DNA of 64,000 bases from Sulfitobacter sp. (lineage in GTDB: Bacteria > Pseudomonadota > Alphaproteobacteria > Rhodobacterales > Rhodobacteraceae). The notes under the pieces were generated by a model that was given only the letters and a program-made list of their open reading frames with translations, ran no database searches and was not told the DNA's origin. Positions 27,798-36,606 of the stretch are shown here, piece by piece. Position 1 is the first letter of the stretch, and each line of letters begins with the position of its first letter. The translations under genes and the position numbers were made by a program. Where the stretch lies: positions 49,348-113,347 of the forward strand of contig JAQXCD010000002.1 in NCBI GenBank assembly GCA_029252045.1, in the 5' to 3' direction.

Positions 27798-29035
27798 GCG
27801 GCGCTGTCTCCAGCCGCTTGCCGTCCTATGCATTGTTTGCAGCCCTTTTGGCATGTGCCGGACTGCCGATCTATATCCACGCCCCTAAGTTCTATGTTGA
27901 TGAATATGGTGTCTCTCTCACCGCTTTGGCCGCTGTCCTGTTTGGCCTGCGCCTGCTGGATGTGGTGCAGGACCCGCTGTTAGGGCGGCTGTCGGAGAAG
28001 CTGCGCCATCACCGTGGACTGGCTGTTGGGTTGGGCCGCGCAGTGATTGCTGTGGCGATGCTGGGGTTGTTCGCGGTTGAGCCGATGACGCCCCCCGTGC
28101 TGTGGTTCGGAATCATGCTGACCCTCGTGTTCTCCGCTTATAGCTTTCTGACGATCTGCTTTTATGCCCAAGGTGTTGCCAAGGCTGACCGCTTGGCCGG
28201 AAACGGGCATCTCCGCCTTGCCCGCTGGCGCGAAACGGGTGCGCTTTTGGGTGTTTGTGTAGCCTCTGTGGCACCCGTGGCGCTGGGCATGGTAATGGAT
28301 GCGCCGTTTGCGGGCTTTGCCGTTGGGTTTGCCGTGCTGGCAGTAGCCTCCGCGCTGGCCATGCGGGGCGAGTGGCTGTCGGTCGATGTGCCTGCAAGTA
28401 CGGGCTTTGGCACTGTTCTGCGCGATCCGTTGGCCCGACGGTTGCTGCTGATCGCGCTGCTGAACGCGGCACCGGTCGCGGTCAGCTCAACCCTGTTTCT
28501 GTTCTATGTAGAGAGTGCGCTGGAAGCCCCGGGATTTGAAGGCCCGCTTTTGTTGATATTCTTCCTGTCTGCCGCAGGGGCGGCCCCTGTCTGGGGAATG
28601 CTTGCCGAAAAACACGGAACCCAGCCTGTTCTACTGTCTGCGATGGTGTTGGCCATCTTCGCATTTGGCGGGGCGATGTTTTTGGGCGCCGGTGATCAGT
28701 GGTGGTTCGCACTGGTCTGTGTGGCATCCGGGGCTGCAATGGGCGCGGATCTGACGCTGTTGCCTGCGCTATTCGCCACCCGAATGGCCGAAATTTCCCC
28801 GTCAGCTGCCGAAGGTTTCGGTTTGTGGTCTTTCGTCTCCAAGTTTACGCTCGCTCTCGCCGCGGCGGTTTTACTACCGGCTCTGGAAGGGGCGGGCTAT
28901 GCCGGCGGCATGCAGGGTCCGCAACCTGAGGAAGCTGTGAATTTGTTGCGCTTGCTCTATGCAGGAGTGCCGTGCCTGCTCAAGCTTGCGGCGATTGTGA
29001 TGCTTTGGCGTACAAAACTGGATAGGTCTGTGTAA
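27794..29035 (+). CDS. MFS transporter (GPH/MFS_2-like)
   Basis: 413 residues from the ATG at 27794, which overlaps the DUF1365 stop. About 12 hydrophobic segments. FGLRLLDVVQDPLLGRLSEK in the first cytoplasmic loop is typical of the GPH-like branch of the major facilitator superfamily. The substrate is unknown. In comparable operons a cyclopropane-fatty-acid-synthase-like methyltransferase usually lies near this position; here DUF1365 is joined directly to the transporter. Confidence 0.85.
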   Translation: MSGAVSSRLPSYALFAALLACAGLPIYIHAPKFYVDEYGVSLTALAAVLFGLRLLDVVQDPLLGRLSEKLRHHRGLAVGLGRAVIAVAMLGLFAVEPMTPPVLWFGIMLTLVFSAYSFLTICFYAQGVAKADRLAGNGHLRLARWRETGALLGVCVASVAPVALGMVMDAPFAGFAVGFAVLAVASALAMRGEWLSVDVPASTGFGTVLRDPLARRLLLIALLNAAPVAVSSTLFLFYVESALEAPGFEGPLLLIFFLSAAGAAPVWGMLAEKHGTQPVLLSAMVLAIFAFGGAMFLGAGDQWWFALVCVASGAAMGADLTLLPALFATRMAEISPSAAEGFGLWSFVSKFTLALAAAVLLPALEGAGYAGGMQGPQPEEAVNLLRLLYAGVPCLLKLAAIVMLWRTKLDRSV

Positions 29036-29601
29036 TGGGTGACGAAGTGTTCTTGTTTCTAGCGGGTGCCGCATTGGTGCTGATCGTGTTAGCACTGCGC
29101 CGCCGGTTTGCGGATTTTTCAGGTCAGACAGCTGATGACTATGCGGATGACTATCCGCAGTTTGATATGCGGACACACCTGAACGGAAAAATGACCTGTG
29201 ATGGCGTGATTTTTGGCCCGTTGGGGCGTGTGACAAGCACCTTCGACGCGGATTTCGATATCGTTTGGGATGGTAATAAATGCTCTATGAAAGAGCATTT
29301 CCGCTATCATGACGGCTCGCTTCAGGACCGTGAATGGCGGATTGTGCTGGACGGGGGCGGCGGGTTTGAAGCCTTGGCTGATGACGTCCCGGGGAAAGGG
29401 CACGGTGAGATGTCGGGTCCGGCTGTCCTATTTCGCTATGCGATAACGCTGCCCGCAGAGTCTGGTGGGCACACGCTAAAAGCTTTTGATTGCATGTATT
29501 TGACAAAAAACGGAACCGTGGTGAACAGAAGCCAGTTTCGTAAGTATGGGTTCAAGGTCGCGGAATTGGTTGCGACCATACGAAAGAAGGAAACGGTATG
29601 A
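29035..29601 (+). CDS. DUF3833 family membrane-anchored protein
   Basis: 188 residues. An N-terminal membrane helix (about 5-22) is followed by a lipocalin-like beta-rich domain with FDMRTHLNGKMTCDGVIFGP, HFRYHDGSLQDREWRIVLD and FDCMYLTKNGTVVNRS. The fold and context suggest handling of a lipid in the envelope, but the function is unknown. Its start overlaps the transporter stop by one base and its end overlaps the SDR gene by four. Confidence 0.82.
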   Translation: MGDEVFLFLAGAALVLIVLALRRRFADFSGQTADDYADDYPQFDMRTHLNGKMTCDGVIFGPLGRVTSTFDADFDIVWDGNKCSMKEHFRYHDGSLQDREWRIVLDGGGGFEALADDVPGKGHGEMSGPAVLFRYAITLPAESGGHTLKAFDCMYLTKNGTVVNRSQFRKYGFKVAELVATIRKKETV

Positions 29602-30329
29602 CTGAATGGCAAGGCAAACGATATTGGCTGGTAGGTGCAAGTGACGGCTTGGGTGCAGCACTGGCATTACGGCTCAGCCGTGCCGGCGCAGAAGTCATCC
29701 TGTCGGCGCGCTCGGAAGACAAATTGACTGCTTTGGCCGACAGCCTGCCCGCCAAGGCGCAGGTAGTTCCGGTCGATGTGGCTGATGAGGCCAGCGTCGC
29801 CGCTGCGGCAAAGACGGTGGGTAAGGTGGACGGTGTTGTGTATCTGGCGGGGGTCTACTGGCCGTTCGGCGCCAAGGACTGGAACGCGGAACAGGCGACC
29901 GCAATGGCGGATATCAACTTCACCGGATTGATGCGCGTAATGGGGCAGGTGGTGCCTGCGATGGTGGCGCGGGATGCGGGCCATATCGTGATCACCTCCA
30001 GCCTGACAGGCTTTCGCGGGCTGCCCGGCTCGATCGGCTATACGGCCTCCAAGGCGGCGACGATGTCACTGGCGGAATGTATGTACGCAGATCTGCGCAA
30101 GACAGGTGTGAAGGTTCAGGTGGTTAATCCGGGCTTTATCAAAACCCAACTGACCGACAAAAACGACTTCAAGATGCCCTTCATCATGGAGCCGGACGAT
30201 GCCGCTCGCGAGATGTTCGAGCATATGACAACGGACAAATTCAAAAAAAGCTTCCCGTTTGGATTCTCCCTGTTGTTCCGTGGCAGTCAGTTTTTACCCG
30301 ATTGGTTGTACTACAGAATTTTCAGCTAG
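29598..30329 (+). CDS. short-chain dehydrogenase/reductase
   Basis: 243 residues. The glycine-rich cofactor motif is VGASDGLGAALALRLS and the catalytic YxxxK is in IGYTASKAATMS, with the serine in VITSSLTG. Classical SDR length. Last gene of the rpoE-linked operon; a terminator follows 24 bases after its stop. The substrate is probably a lipid-related alcohol or ketone by context only. Confidence 0.9.
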   Translation: MTEWQGKRYWLVGASDGLGAALALRLSRAGAEVILSARSEDKLTALADSLPAKAQVVPVDVADEASVAAAAKTVGKVDGVVYLAGVYWPFGAKDWNAEQATAMADINFTGLMRVMGQVVPAMVARDAGHIVITSSLTGFRGLPGSIGYTASKAATMSLAECMYADLRKTGVKVQVVNPGFIKTQLTDKNDFKMPFIMEPDDAAREMFEHMTTDKFKKSFPFGFSLLFRGSQFLPDWLYYRIFS

Positions 30330-30352
30330 TCGTTTTACCTGCCCAAACGTAG

Positions 30353-30383
30353 AAATGCCGCCCTGATTGAGGGCGGCATTTTT
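30353..30383 (+). terminator. rho-independent terminator
   Basis: ATGCCGCCCT pairs with AGGGCGGCAT across a five-base loop and is followed by a T-run. The A-run on the other side lets it also work for the convergent GST gene, 30 bases away. Confidence 0.9.
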
Positions 30384-30416
30384 GGTTTCAACGGTGCGTA
30401 GTGTAGGGTGGAGCAG

Positions 30417-31034
30417 CTACATCATACCCTTCGCGCGCACGGTTTTTACGCTGTCACGGGTTTCCATCCGCGCCATAAACGCGGAGATTTTAGGATAATC
30501 GGCCACAGATACGCCGTCACCGGCCAGCCAGTTGCAGACCACAAACAAATAGGGGTCGGCAATGCTGAATGTATCTCCGCAGACATAGTCACCGCGCAGG
30601 CATTCTGCCTCGACGTAAGCGGCGCAAGCAGCCATCGTGGAGGGCACTTTTGCTGCCATGTCTGCAAAACTCTCGGCTTTGTCAGCCCAGCGGTTGCCGC
30701 GCATTTTATGGGCGTGGGCGATGTGCATTGTGGAGGCGAGGTAATACATCACGCTACGCATGTGTACGGCGTCTGTGGGGGAGGCGGGAACCAGCTTTGC
30801 CGCAGGTGCAATCGCTGCGATGTAATCAAGCAGTGCACCCGTCTCTGTCAGAACCGATCCATCGTCCAACACAAGCGCGGGCACACGGCCTTTGGGGTTG
30901 ATGGCAAGGTATTCAGGTTTCGTCTGGGCCGCTTCGGCAAAATCAAGGCGGCTCAGATCATGGTCCAATCCCGCTTCGAGCAGTGCAAGGGCGGGCGCGA
31001 TCGAGACAGTACCTTTGGCGTAAAACAGGTTCAT
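30417..31034 (-). CDS. glutathione S-transferase family protein
   Basis: 205 residues. Thioredoxin-like N-terminal domain (MNLFYAKGTVSIAPALALLE, then NPKGRVPALVLDDGSVLTET with the cis-proline and the glutathione-binding Glu-Thr pair) and an all-helical C-terminal domain. AGAGGTC precedes the ATG. The substrate is unknown. It and the histidine phosphatase gene 12 bases upstream are on the same strand and may be one unit. Confidence 0.92.
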   Translation of the reverse strand: MNLFYAKGTVSIAPALALLEAGLDHDLSRLDFAEAAQTKPEYLAINPKGRVPALVLDDGSVLTETGALLDYIAAIAPAAKLVPASPTDAVHMRSVMYYLASTMHIAHAHKMRGNRWADKAESFADMAAKVPSTMAACAAYVEAECLRGDYVCGDTFSIADPYLFVVCNWLAGDGVSVADYPKISAFMARMETRDSVKTVRAKGMM

Positions 31035-31046
31035 GGGTGTGACCTC

Positions 31047-31700
31047 TTAAATGTTGGTTTTCGACAGGCCGCGTTCCGGCGTGTCGAGATGGGGTGTCGC
31101 GTTAAAGAGTACCGGCGAAAGATGCCCGCCGATAGGATGAAACTGGTGCAGGGACGTATGAAAAATCGCAATAGCTGTCCGCGCGGTTGCTGCCACGCTC
31201 AGCTCCATCTGCTGTGCGATGACATGGGCGATTAGTCCGCCGGATGTCACCACCAGCGCAGGCCCGCTACCGCTTGCTATCTCGGTCAGTGCATCGCGGA
31301 TACGGGACTGGAATGCCGCATAGGTTTCGGGGGCGCCTTCCAGCTTGCCGTCTTTCCAGTGCTGGAAAACCGCGGGTAGATGGTTAATGAACTCCGGCTG
31401 CTCCGTAGGGAAGGGAATCCCGTGCTGATCATTGAGCAGTTGGCCAAGGGTGAAATACTCAAGCTCGTTCAGGCGCGGATCGCGGGTGGGTGTTAGGCCG
31501 GTCGCCATGCCGTCTGCGGTTTCGATGTGGCGGCGCAGCGTCCCCGTGAACAGCCGCGTGTGGTGGGCGCCCGTTTCGCGCAAATGTGCTCCCAGCCATC
31601 GTGCTTGGCTGTGCCCCAGATCGCTGAGCCGGTCATAGCTGGCCTCGTCTTTTGCGGTAGAATTGGCCTGACCGTGACGAATTAGGGTAATGGTAGACAT
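31047..31700 (-). CDS. histidine phosphatase family protein
   Basis: 217 residues from the ATG at 31700, which has AGGAG eight bases upstream. The RHG motif ITLIRHGQANSTAKDE at the N-terminus supplies the phosphohistidine, and VVTSGGLIAHVIAQQ contains the second catalytic histidine. Phosphoglycerate-mutase-like fold; the substrate cannot be told from sequence. It is divergent from fdhA across a 177-bp region. Confidence 0.9.
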   Translation of the reverse strand: MSTITLIRHGQANSTAKDEASYDRLSDLGHSQARWLGAHLRETGAHHTRLFTGTLRRHIETADGMATGLTPTRDPRLNELEYFTLGQLLNDQHGIPFPTEQPEFINHLPAVFQHWKDGKLEGAPETYAAFQSRIRDALTEIASGSGPALVVTSGGLIAHVIAQQMELSVAATARTAIAIFHTSLHQFHPIGGHLSPVLFNATPHLDTPERGLSKTNI

Positions 31701-31877
31701 GCGCGCTCCTGCTGATTGTTCCTCTTGGTAAGGGAGATGCACAGGCAGGGAAAGAGGGCTTGCCTGAACCTTGCACAGGGCTTCATGGCGGAAATGCGTG
31801 GCGTGGTGTCGGGAACAGCCTTACCGGAGGGGGTTCGCACGGCTAAGACTCGGCAAAGCGCTTTGGAGGAGACGGGC

Positions 31878-34646
31878 ATGACGGATAAGGTCACATTCAC
31901 GCTGGACGGTCAAACCGTTGAGGCGGACGCAGGGATGACAATCTGGGAAGTGGCCAATGGCCGCGGCCTCAAGATCCCGCATCTATGCCATAAACCTGCG
32001 CCGGGTTACCGCCCTGATGGTAACTGCCGCGCTTGCATGGTCGAGATCGAAGGCGAGCGGACGCTGGCCGCATCGTGTATCCGCGAACCCTCCGAAGGCA
32101 TGGTTGTTGTCACCAACAACGCCCGCGCCGAAAGTGCCCGCAAAATGGTTGTGGAGCTGTTGATGGCGGATCAGCCCGCGCAGGACATCGCCCACGATAA
32201 ATCCAGCCATATGTGGGACATGGCAGCCCTCAACGGCGTGAGCGAAAGCCGTTTCCCCAAGCTGGACGCGGGCCGCATTCCGCTGCTGGACGATAGCCAT
32301 GTCGCGATGAGCGTGAACCTTGATGCCTGCATCTCGTGCGGCTTGTGCGTGCGTGCCTGCCGCGAAGTGCAGGTGAATGACGTGATCGGTATGTCCGGTC
32401 GCGGGCATGACAGCTATCCCACGTTTGACATGGCCGACCCCATGGGCGCTTCTACCTGTGTGGCCTGCGGTGAATGTGTACAGGCCTGCCCGACAGGCGC
32501 GCTGATGCCTGCCAATGTGGTGGATGAGAATCAGGTAGGCGATAGCGCCGATTTCGACCGCGAAGTAGAGAGCATTTGCCCTTTCTGTGGTGTTGGCTGC
32601 CAAATCTCGCTCAAGATCAAAGACGACAAGATCAAATATGTGGACGGTATCAATGGCCCCGCCAATGAGGGACGTCTGTGCGTTAAGGGGCGCTTTGGTT
32701 TTGACTATATCAATCACTCACACCGCCTGACAAAACCGTTGATCCGCCGCGATGACGCACCCGCCAAGGGGCTGAACGTGGACCCTGGCAACTATCTGGA
32801 CTTCTTCCGCGAGGCGACATGGGACGAGGCGCTTGATTTCGCCGCCAAGGGTTTGCGCGACATTGACGGTAAGGGTGTGGCGGGTTTCGGCTCTGCCAAA
32901 TGCACAAATGAAGAAGCCTACCTGTTCCAGAAAATAATCCGTCAGGGCTTTGGTCACAACAATGTCGATCACTGTACGCGGCTGTGCCACGCTTCGTCGG
33001 TTTCTGCGTTGCTGGAAAACGTCGGCTCGGGTGCAGTGTCTGCCACGTTTAACGAGATCGAGAACGCTGATGTGGCGATTGTGATCGGGGCGAACCCGAC
33101 CGAAAACCACCCCGTTGCAGCGACCTATTTCAAGCAGTTCACCAAGCGCGGTGGCAAGCTGATTGTGATGGACCCGCGCGGTCAGGCGCTCAAGCGGTTC
33201 TCGTCCCACATGTTGCAATTCCAGCCCGGCACAGATGTGTCGATGCTGAACGCGATCATGAATGTGATTGTGGAAGAGAAGCTGTACGACGAGCAGTATA
33301 TCCAAGCCTATACCGAGAACTGGGAAGCCGAGAAGGCGCATCTCAAGGACTTTACGCCTGAAAAGATGGCGCCGATCTGCGGTATCGATGCCGAGATGAT
33401 CCGCGATGTGGCGCGCACCTTTGCGGGTGCGAATGCCGCAATGATTTTCTGGGGTATGGGGGTGAGCCAACACATTCACGGCACGGACAACGCGCGCTGC
33501 TTGATCAGTCTTGCACTGATGACGGGCCAAGTCGGTCGTCCGGGTGCGGGTTTGCACCCGCTACGCGGTCAGAACAACGTACAAGGTGCCTCTGACGCGG
33601 GCATGATTCCGATGTTCCTGCCAGATTACCAGTCTGTGACCGATGACGGTGTCCGCTCGGCCTTTACCGAAGTGTGGGAGAGCGGCGATTTCAGCGCGGA
33701 GAAGGGCCTGACGGTTACCGAAATTCTGGATGCCGTGCACGAAGGCCACATCAAGGGCATGTATATTCTGGGTGAGAATCCCGCTATGTCCGATCCCGAT
33801 GTAGAGCACGCGCGTGACGCGCTGGCCAAGCTGGATCATCTGGTGGTTCAGGATATCTTCATCACCGAGACAGCCAACTTTGCGGATGTGATTCTGCCTG
33901 CGTCGGCATTCGCCGAGAAATCGGGCACAGTGACCAACACCAACCGTCAGGTCCAGATGGGTCGCGTGGCCGTACCGCCCCCTGGTGATGCGCGTGAGGA
34001 TTGGTGGATTGAAGTGGAGCTGGCCAAACGTCTTGGCCTGCCATGGCATTACGAATCTCCAGCCGATATCTTTGCCGAGATGAAGTTGAACATGAAGTCG
34101 CTTAACAACATCACTTGGGACCGTCTGGAGCAGCAAAATGCTGTGACCTATCCGTCGCTCAGCCCCGAAGATCCCGGGCAGCCGATTGTGTTTATGGATG
34201 GCTTCCCCCGTGCCGGTGGCCGCGCGCGGTTTACACCCGCCAGCATTATTGCCCCCGATGACACGCCGGACGCGGAATATCCAATGATCCTGACGACAGG
34301 TCGACAGCTTGAGCATTGGCACACAGGGTCGATGACCCGCCGAGCCACAATACTCGACGGTCTGGAGCCAGAGGCAAACTGCTCGCTTCATCCGTCGACT
34401 TTGCGCAAGCTGGGAGTGGAGCCGGGCGAATTCGTGCGCCTGAGCACCAAACGTGGCAGCATCGAGATTATGGCGCGAATGGACCGTGCGGTATCACCAG
34501 ATATGGTGTTCCTGCCTTTCGCTTATGTAGAAGCAGCGGCAAATATCCTGACAAACCCTGCTGTTGACCCTTATGGCAAAATCCCCGAATTCAAGTTCTC
34601 GGCAGTGAAGGTTGAGGCGGTAAAATCATCGGTAGCGGCTGAATGA
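31878..34646 (+). CDS. fdhA: formate dehydrogenase alpha subunit (molybdopterin, cysteine type)
   Basis: 922 residues from the ATG at 31878 (GGAGGAG upstream). N-terminal [2Fe-2S] domain (HLCHKPAPGYRPDGNCRACM), two [4Fe-4S] clusters (CISCGLCVRAC and CVACGECVQACP), another cluster in CPFCGVGCQ, then the molybdopterin domain. The Mo ligand is cysteine, not selenocysteine, in HCTRLCHASS (about residue 369). The C-terminal MopB domain starts near MILTTGRQLEHWHTGS. It resembles the alpha subunit of soluble NAD-dependent FDHs, yet no beta, gamma or accessory (fdhD) genes lie beside it. The electron partner must be encoded elsewhere. Confidence 0.93.
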   Translation: MTDKVTFTLDGQTVEADAGMTIWEVANGRGLKIPHLCHKPAPGYRPDGNCRACMVEIEGERTLAASCIREPSEGMVVVTNNARAESARKMVVELLMADQPAQDIAHDKSSHMWDMAALNGVSESRFPKLDAGRIPLLDDSHVAMSVNLDACISCGLCVRACREVQVNDVIGMSGRGHDSYPTFDMADPMGASTCVACGECVQACPTGALMPANVVDENQVGDSADFDREVESICPFCGVGCQISLKIKDDKIKYVDGINGPANEGRLCVKGRFGFDYINHSHRLTKPLIRRDDAPAKGLNVDPGNYLDFFREATWDEALDFAAKGLRDIDGKGVAGFGSAKCTNEEAYLFQKIIRQGFGHNNVDHCTRLCHASSVSALLENVGSGAVSATFNEIENADVAIVIGANPTENHPVAATYFKQFTKRGGKLIVMDPRGQALKRFSSHMLQFQPGTDVSMLNAIMNVIVEEKLYDEQYIQAYTENWEAEKAHLKDFTPEKMAPICGIDAEMIRDVARTFAGANAAMIFWGMGVSQHIHGTDNARCLISLALMTGQVGRPGAGLHPLRGQNNVQGASDAGMIPMFLPDYQSVTDDGVRSAFTEVWESGDFSAEKGLTVTEILDAVHEGHIKGMYILGENPAMSDPDVEHARDALAKLDHLVVQDIFITETANFADVILPASAFAEKSGTVTNTNRQVQMGRVAVPPPGDAREDWWIEVELAKRLGLPWHYESPADIFAEMKLNMKSLNNITWDRLEQQNAVTYPSLSPEDPGQPIVFMDGFPRAGGRARFTPASIIAPDDTPDAEYPMILTTGRQLEHWHTGSMTRRATILDGLEPEANCSLHPSTLRKLGVEPGEFVRLSTKRGSIEIMARMDRAVSPDMVFLPFAYVEAAANILTNPAVDPYGKIPEFKFSAVKVEAVKSSVAAE

Positions 34647-34652
34647 GGGCAT

Positions 34653-34702
34653 TGAGGGGCTAGCCCCTCAAACTCCCCAGAGGATTTAGGGCCAAATGAG
34701 AT
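34653..34702 (-). repeat. intergenic repeat, copy A (with perfect palindrome)
   Basis: The palindrome TGAGGGGCTAGCCCCTCA (34653-34670) is followed by a 32-base tail. Read on the minus strand the tail runs ATCTCATTTGGCCCTAAATC then CTCTGGGGAGTT, closely matching 53247-53278 on the + strand. The hairpin may also terminate fdhA transcripts. Confidence 0.65.
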
Positions 34703-34714
34703 TGGGGACTGGTG

Positions 34715-35908
34715 ATGAAAGTCGATGCGGCGCGGTTTTTGGCAGACCTTCATAAGCTGATGGAATTCGGAGCCTCCGGTTTTGGGAAGGGCGTCGTGCG
34801 TCCAGCTTACTCTGCTGCCGACATGGCTGCGCGGGACTGGTTGGCCAAGCGGATGCGCGAGGCGGGACTGCGGGTTGAAGTCGACCCGATGGGTAATCTG
34901 TTTGGATTAGCTGGGGGCCCGTCACTGTTGCTGGGCTCACATAGTGACAGCCAGCCGGAAGGGGGGTGGTTGGACGGAGCGCTGGGCGTGATTGCAGCGC
35001 TTGAGGTGGCACGCGCCAGCAGCGAAGCGGGCGGGCCTGCTGTGTCTGTTGTCTCGTTTCAGGATGAAGAGGGCCGGTTTGGCGTGACCACGGGTAGTGC
35101 TGTGTGGTCAGGGCATCTGGATCAGGATGCGGCTGATGTCTTGTGTGATCACGCAGGCATACCACTGGCGCAAGCGCGCAGCGTGGTGGCGGCTAGCGGC
35201 ACCGTTGATCCTGCCCAATTTACCGGTTTCATCGAGATGCACATCGAGCAGGGACCTGTGCTGGACCAGTCCGGCGAGCGGATCGGTGTTGTGAGCGATA
35301 TAGTGGGTATCCGCGATATGAACATCACTTTTGAAGGTCAGCAGAACCATGCAGGGACAACGCCGATGGGGTTGCGACGGGATGCGTTTCAGGCGGTTTC
35401 CAGCTTTAATCAGGTCTTGGCCGAACGGTTTGCAAATGTGGTCACACCTGCCACGGTCTGGACCATTGGGCACCTGAGCCTGCATCCCAATGCATCATCC
35501 ATTGTGCCCGGGAAGGCTGTTTTTTCCATGCAGTGGCGTGATGGTGACGCTGACCGATTGGGCCGGATGGAAGCGATTATTAGGGGGCTGGCGCAGGAAG
35601 TTGCGGATGCGCTGGGGATGCGTGTGACTTTTGGTCAGATGCTGGGGCTGGAGCCTGTGGCGATGGATATGCGGCTGAGGCGCGCACTCGAGGTTAGCGC
35701 AGAAAAGGTGGCCCCTGCGCAGTGGCGGGTGATGCCCTCAGGTGCGTTGCATGATGCCACCAATGTCTCGCGGTTGATGCCGGTGGCGATGCTGTTTGTG
35801 CCTTCTATTGGTGGCATCAGTCATGCCTTTGAAGAAGACACATCCGAGGATGATCTGGTGGCTGGACTGCATGTTCTGGCTAAAGCAGTCGCGGCCCTAA
35901 AGGGTTAG
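34715..35908 (+). CDS. M20-family hydantoinase/carbamoylase-type amidohydrolase
   Basis: 397 residues from the ATG at 34715; a GTG at 34712 is equally possible. A dinuclear zinc amidase: [18 protein letters not shown] carries the first ligands, FQDEEGRFG the Glu pair, and [15 protein letters not shown] and [11 protein letters not shown] complete the family pattern. Relatives include N-carbamoyl-amino-acid hydrolase, beta-ureidopropionase, ureidoglycolate and allantoate amidohydrolases. Allantoate cleavage would fill the gap in the ureide operon at 16847-19553, but the sequence cannot decide. It is 68 bp downstream of fdhA. Confidence 0.85.
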   Translation: MKVDAARFLADLHKLMEFGASGFGKGVVRPAYSAADMAARDWLAKRMREAGLRVEVDPMGNLFGLAGGPSLLLGSHSDSQPEGGWLDGALGVIAALEVARASSEAGGPAVSVVSFQDEEGRFGVTTGSAVWSGHLDQDAADVLCDHAGIPLAQARSVVAASGTVDPAQFTGFIEMHIEQGPVLDQSGERIGVVSDIVGIRDMNITFEGQQNHAGTTPMGLRRDAFQAVSSFNQVLAERFANVVTPATVWTIGHLSLHPNASSIVPGKAVFSMQWRDGDADRLGRMEAIIRGLAQEVADALGMRVTFGQMLGLEPVAMDMRLRRALEVSAEKVAPAQWRVMPSGALHDATNVSRLMPVAMLFVPSIGGISHAFEEDTSEDDLVAGLHVLAKAVAALKG

Positions 35909-36606
35909 ATCCACGCTACATCGCCCAGGAAAATATAGCCGGCGCCGTAGATTGTCTTGATCAGTTGCGGATTTTTGGGGTCTTCGCGTAGTTTGGTGCG
36001 CAGGCGTGAGATGCGGACATCCATGGCGCGGTCAAAGCTCTCGGACGCGGCGCCACCAAGGCTGGTTTGCATCTGGGCGCGGCTGATCAGGCGTTTGGGG
36101 GCATCCAGAAACAGGCGCAAGACTTCACCTTCTGCATGGCTGAACGGGGTCTCGAGACCTTCGGAGTCCTCTAGCATGTAGCGGTCGAAATGGGCGGTCC
36201 AGTTTTTGAATTGCGCGGTGTTGGAGGCGCGTGTGGTGGGGCGGGTGCTGCGCAGGCGTGCGCGGATGCGGGCGACCACTTCGGCAGGGTCAAACGGTTT
36301 GCTGATGTAGTCGTCTGCGCCTAATTCAAGCCCGGTCACGCGGTCCTGCACCTGTGCGCGGCCAGAAATGATGATGACCACAGCGCCTTGTTCCAGCGCC
36401 AGCCGGTGCACCAGCGTCAGCCCGTCCGTATCCGGCAGGGATAGATCGACAAGGCAGACATCGGGCGTGCGTTTGGCTAACGCGGCCTCAAAGGCGGAGG
36501 CGCGGCCGAAGCTCTGGGTGTCAAAACCCGCTTCTTGCAGGACGTCTGACAACAGCGTCCGTATCTCGGGTTCGTCATCTAGGATGCTGACCAGTGGCTT
36601 TGTCAT
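35905..36606 (-). CDS. OmpR-type response regulator
   Basis: 233 residues. Receiver domain with the acidic pair LDDEPE and phospho-acceptor aspartate at about residue 54 ([10 protein letters not shown]), and the conserved ISKPFDPAE lysine. The C-terminal winged helix ends in [20 protein letters not shown] and [11 protein letters not shown], the OmpR/PhoB DNA-binding signature. It overlaps the hybrid kinase gene by four bases and is its probable partner. The regulon is unknown. Confidence 0.93.
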   Translation of the reverse strand: MTKPLVSILDDEPEIRTLLSDVLQEAGFDTQSFGRASAFEAALAKRTPDVCLVDLSLPDTDGLTLVHRLALEQGAVVIIISGRAQVQDRVTGLELGADDYISKPFDPAEVVARIRARLRSTRPTTRASNTAQFKNWTAHFDRYMLEDSEGLETPFSHAEGEVLRLFLDAPKRLISRAQMQTSLGGAASESFDRAMDVRISRLRTKLREDPKNPQLIKTIYGAGYIFLGDVAWI

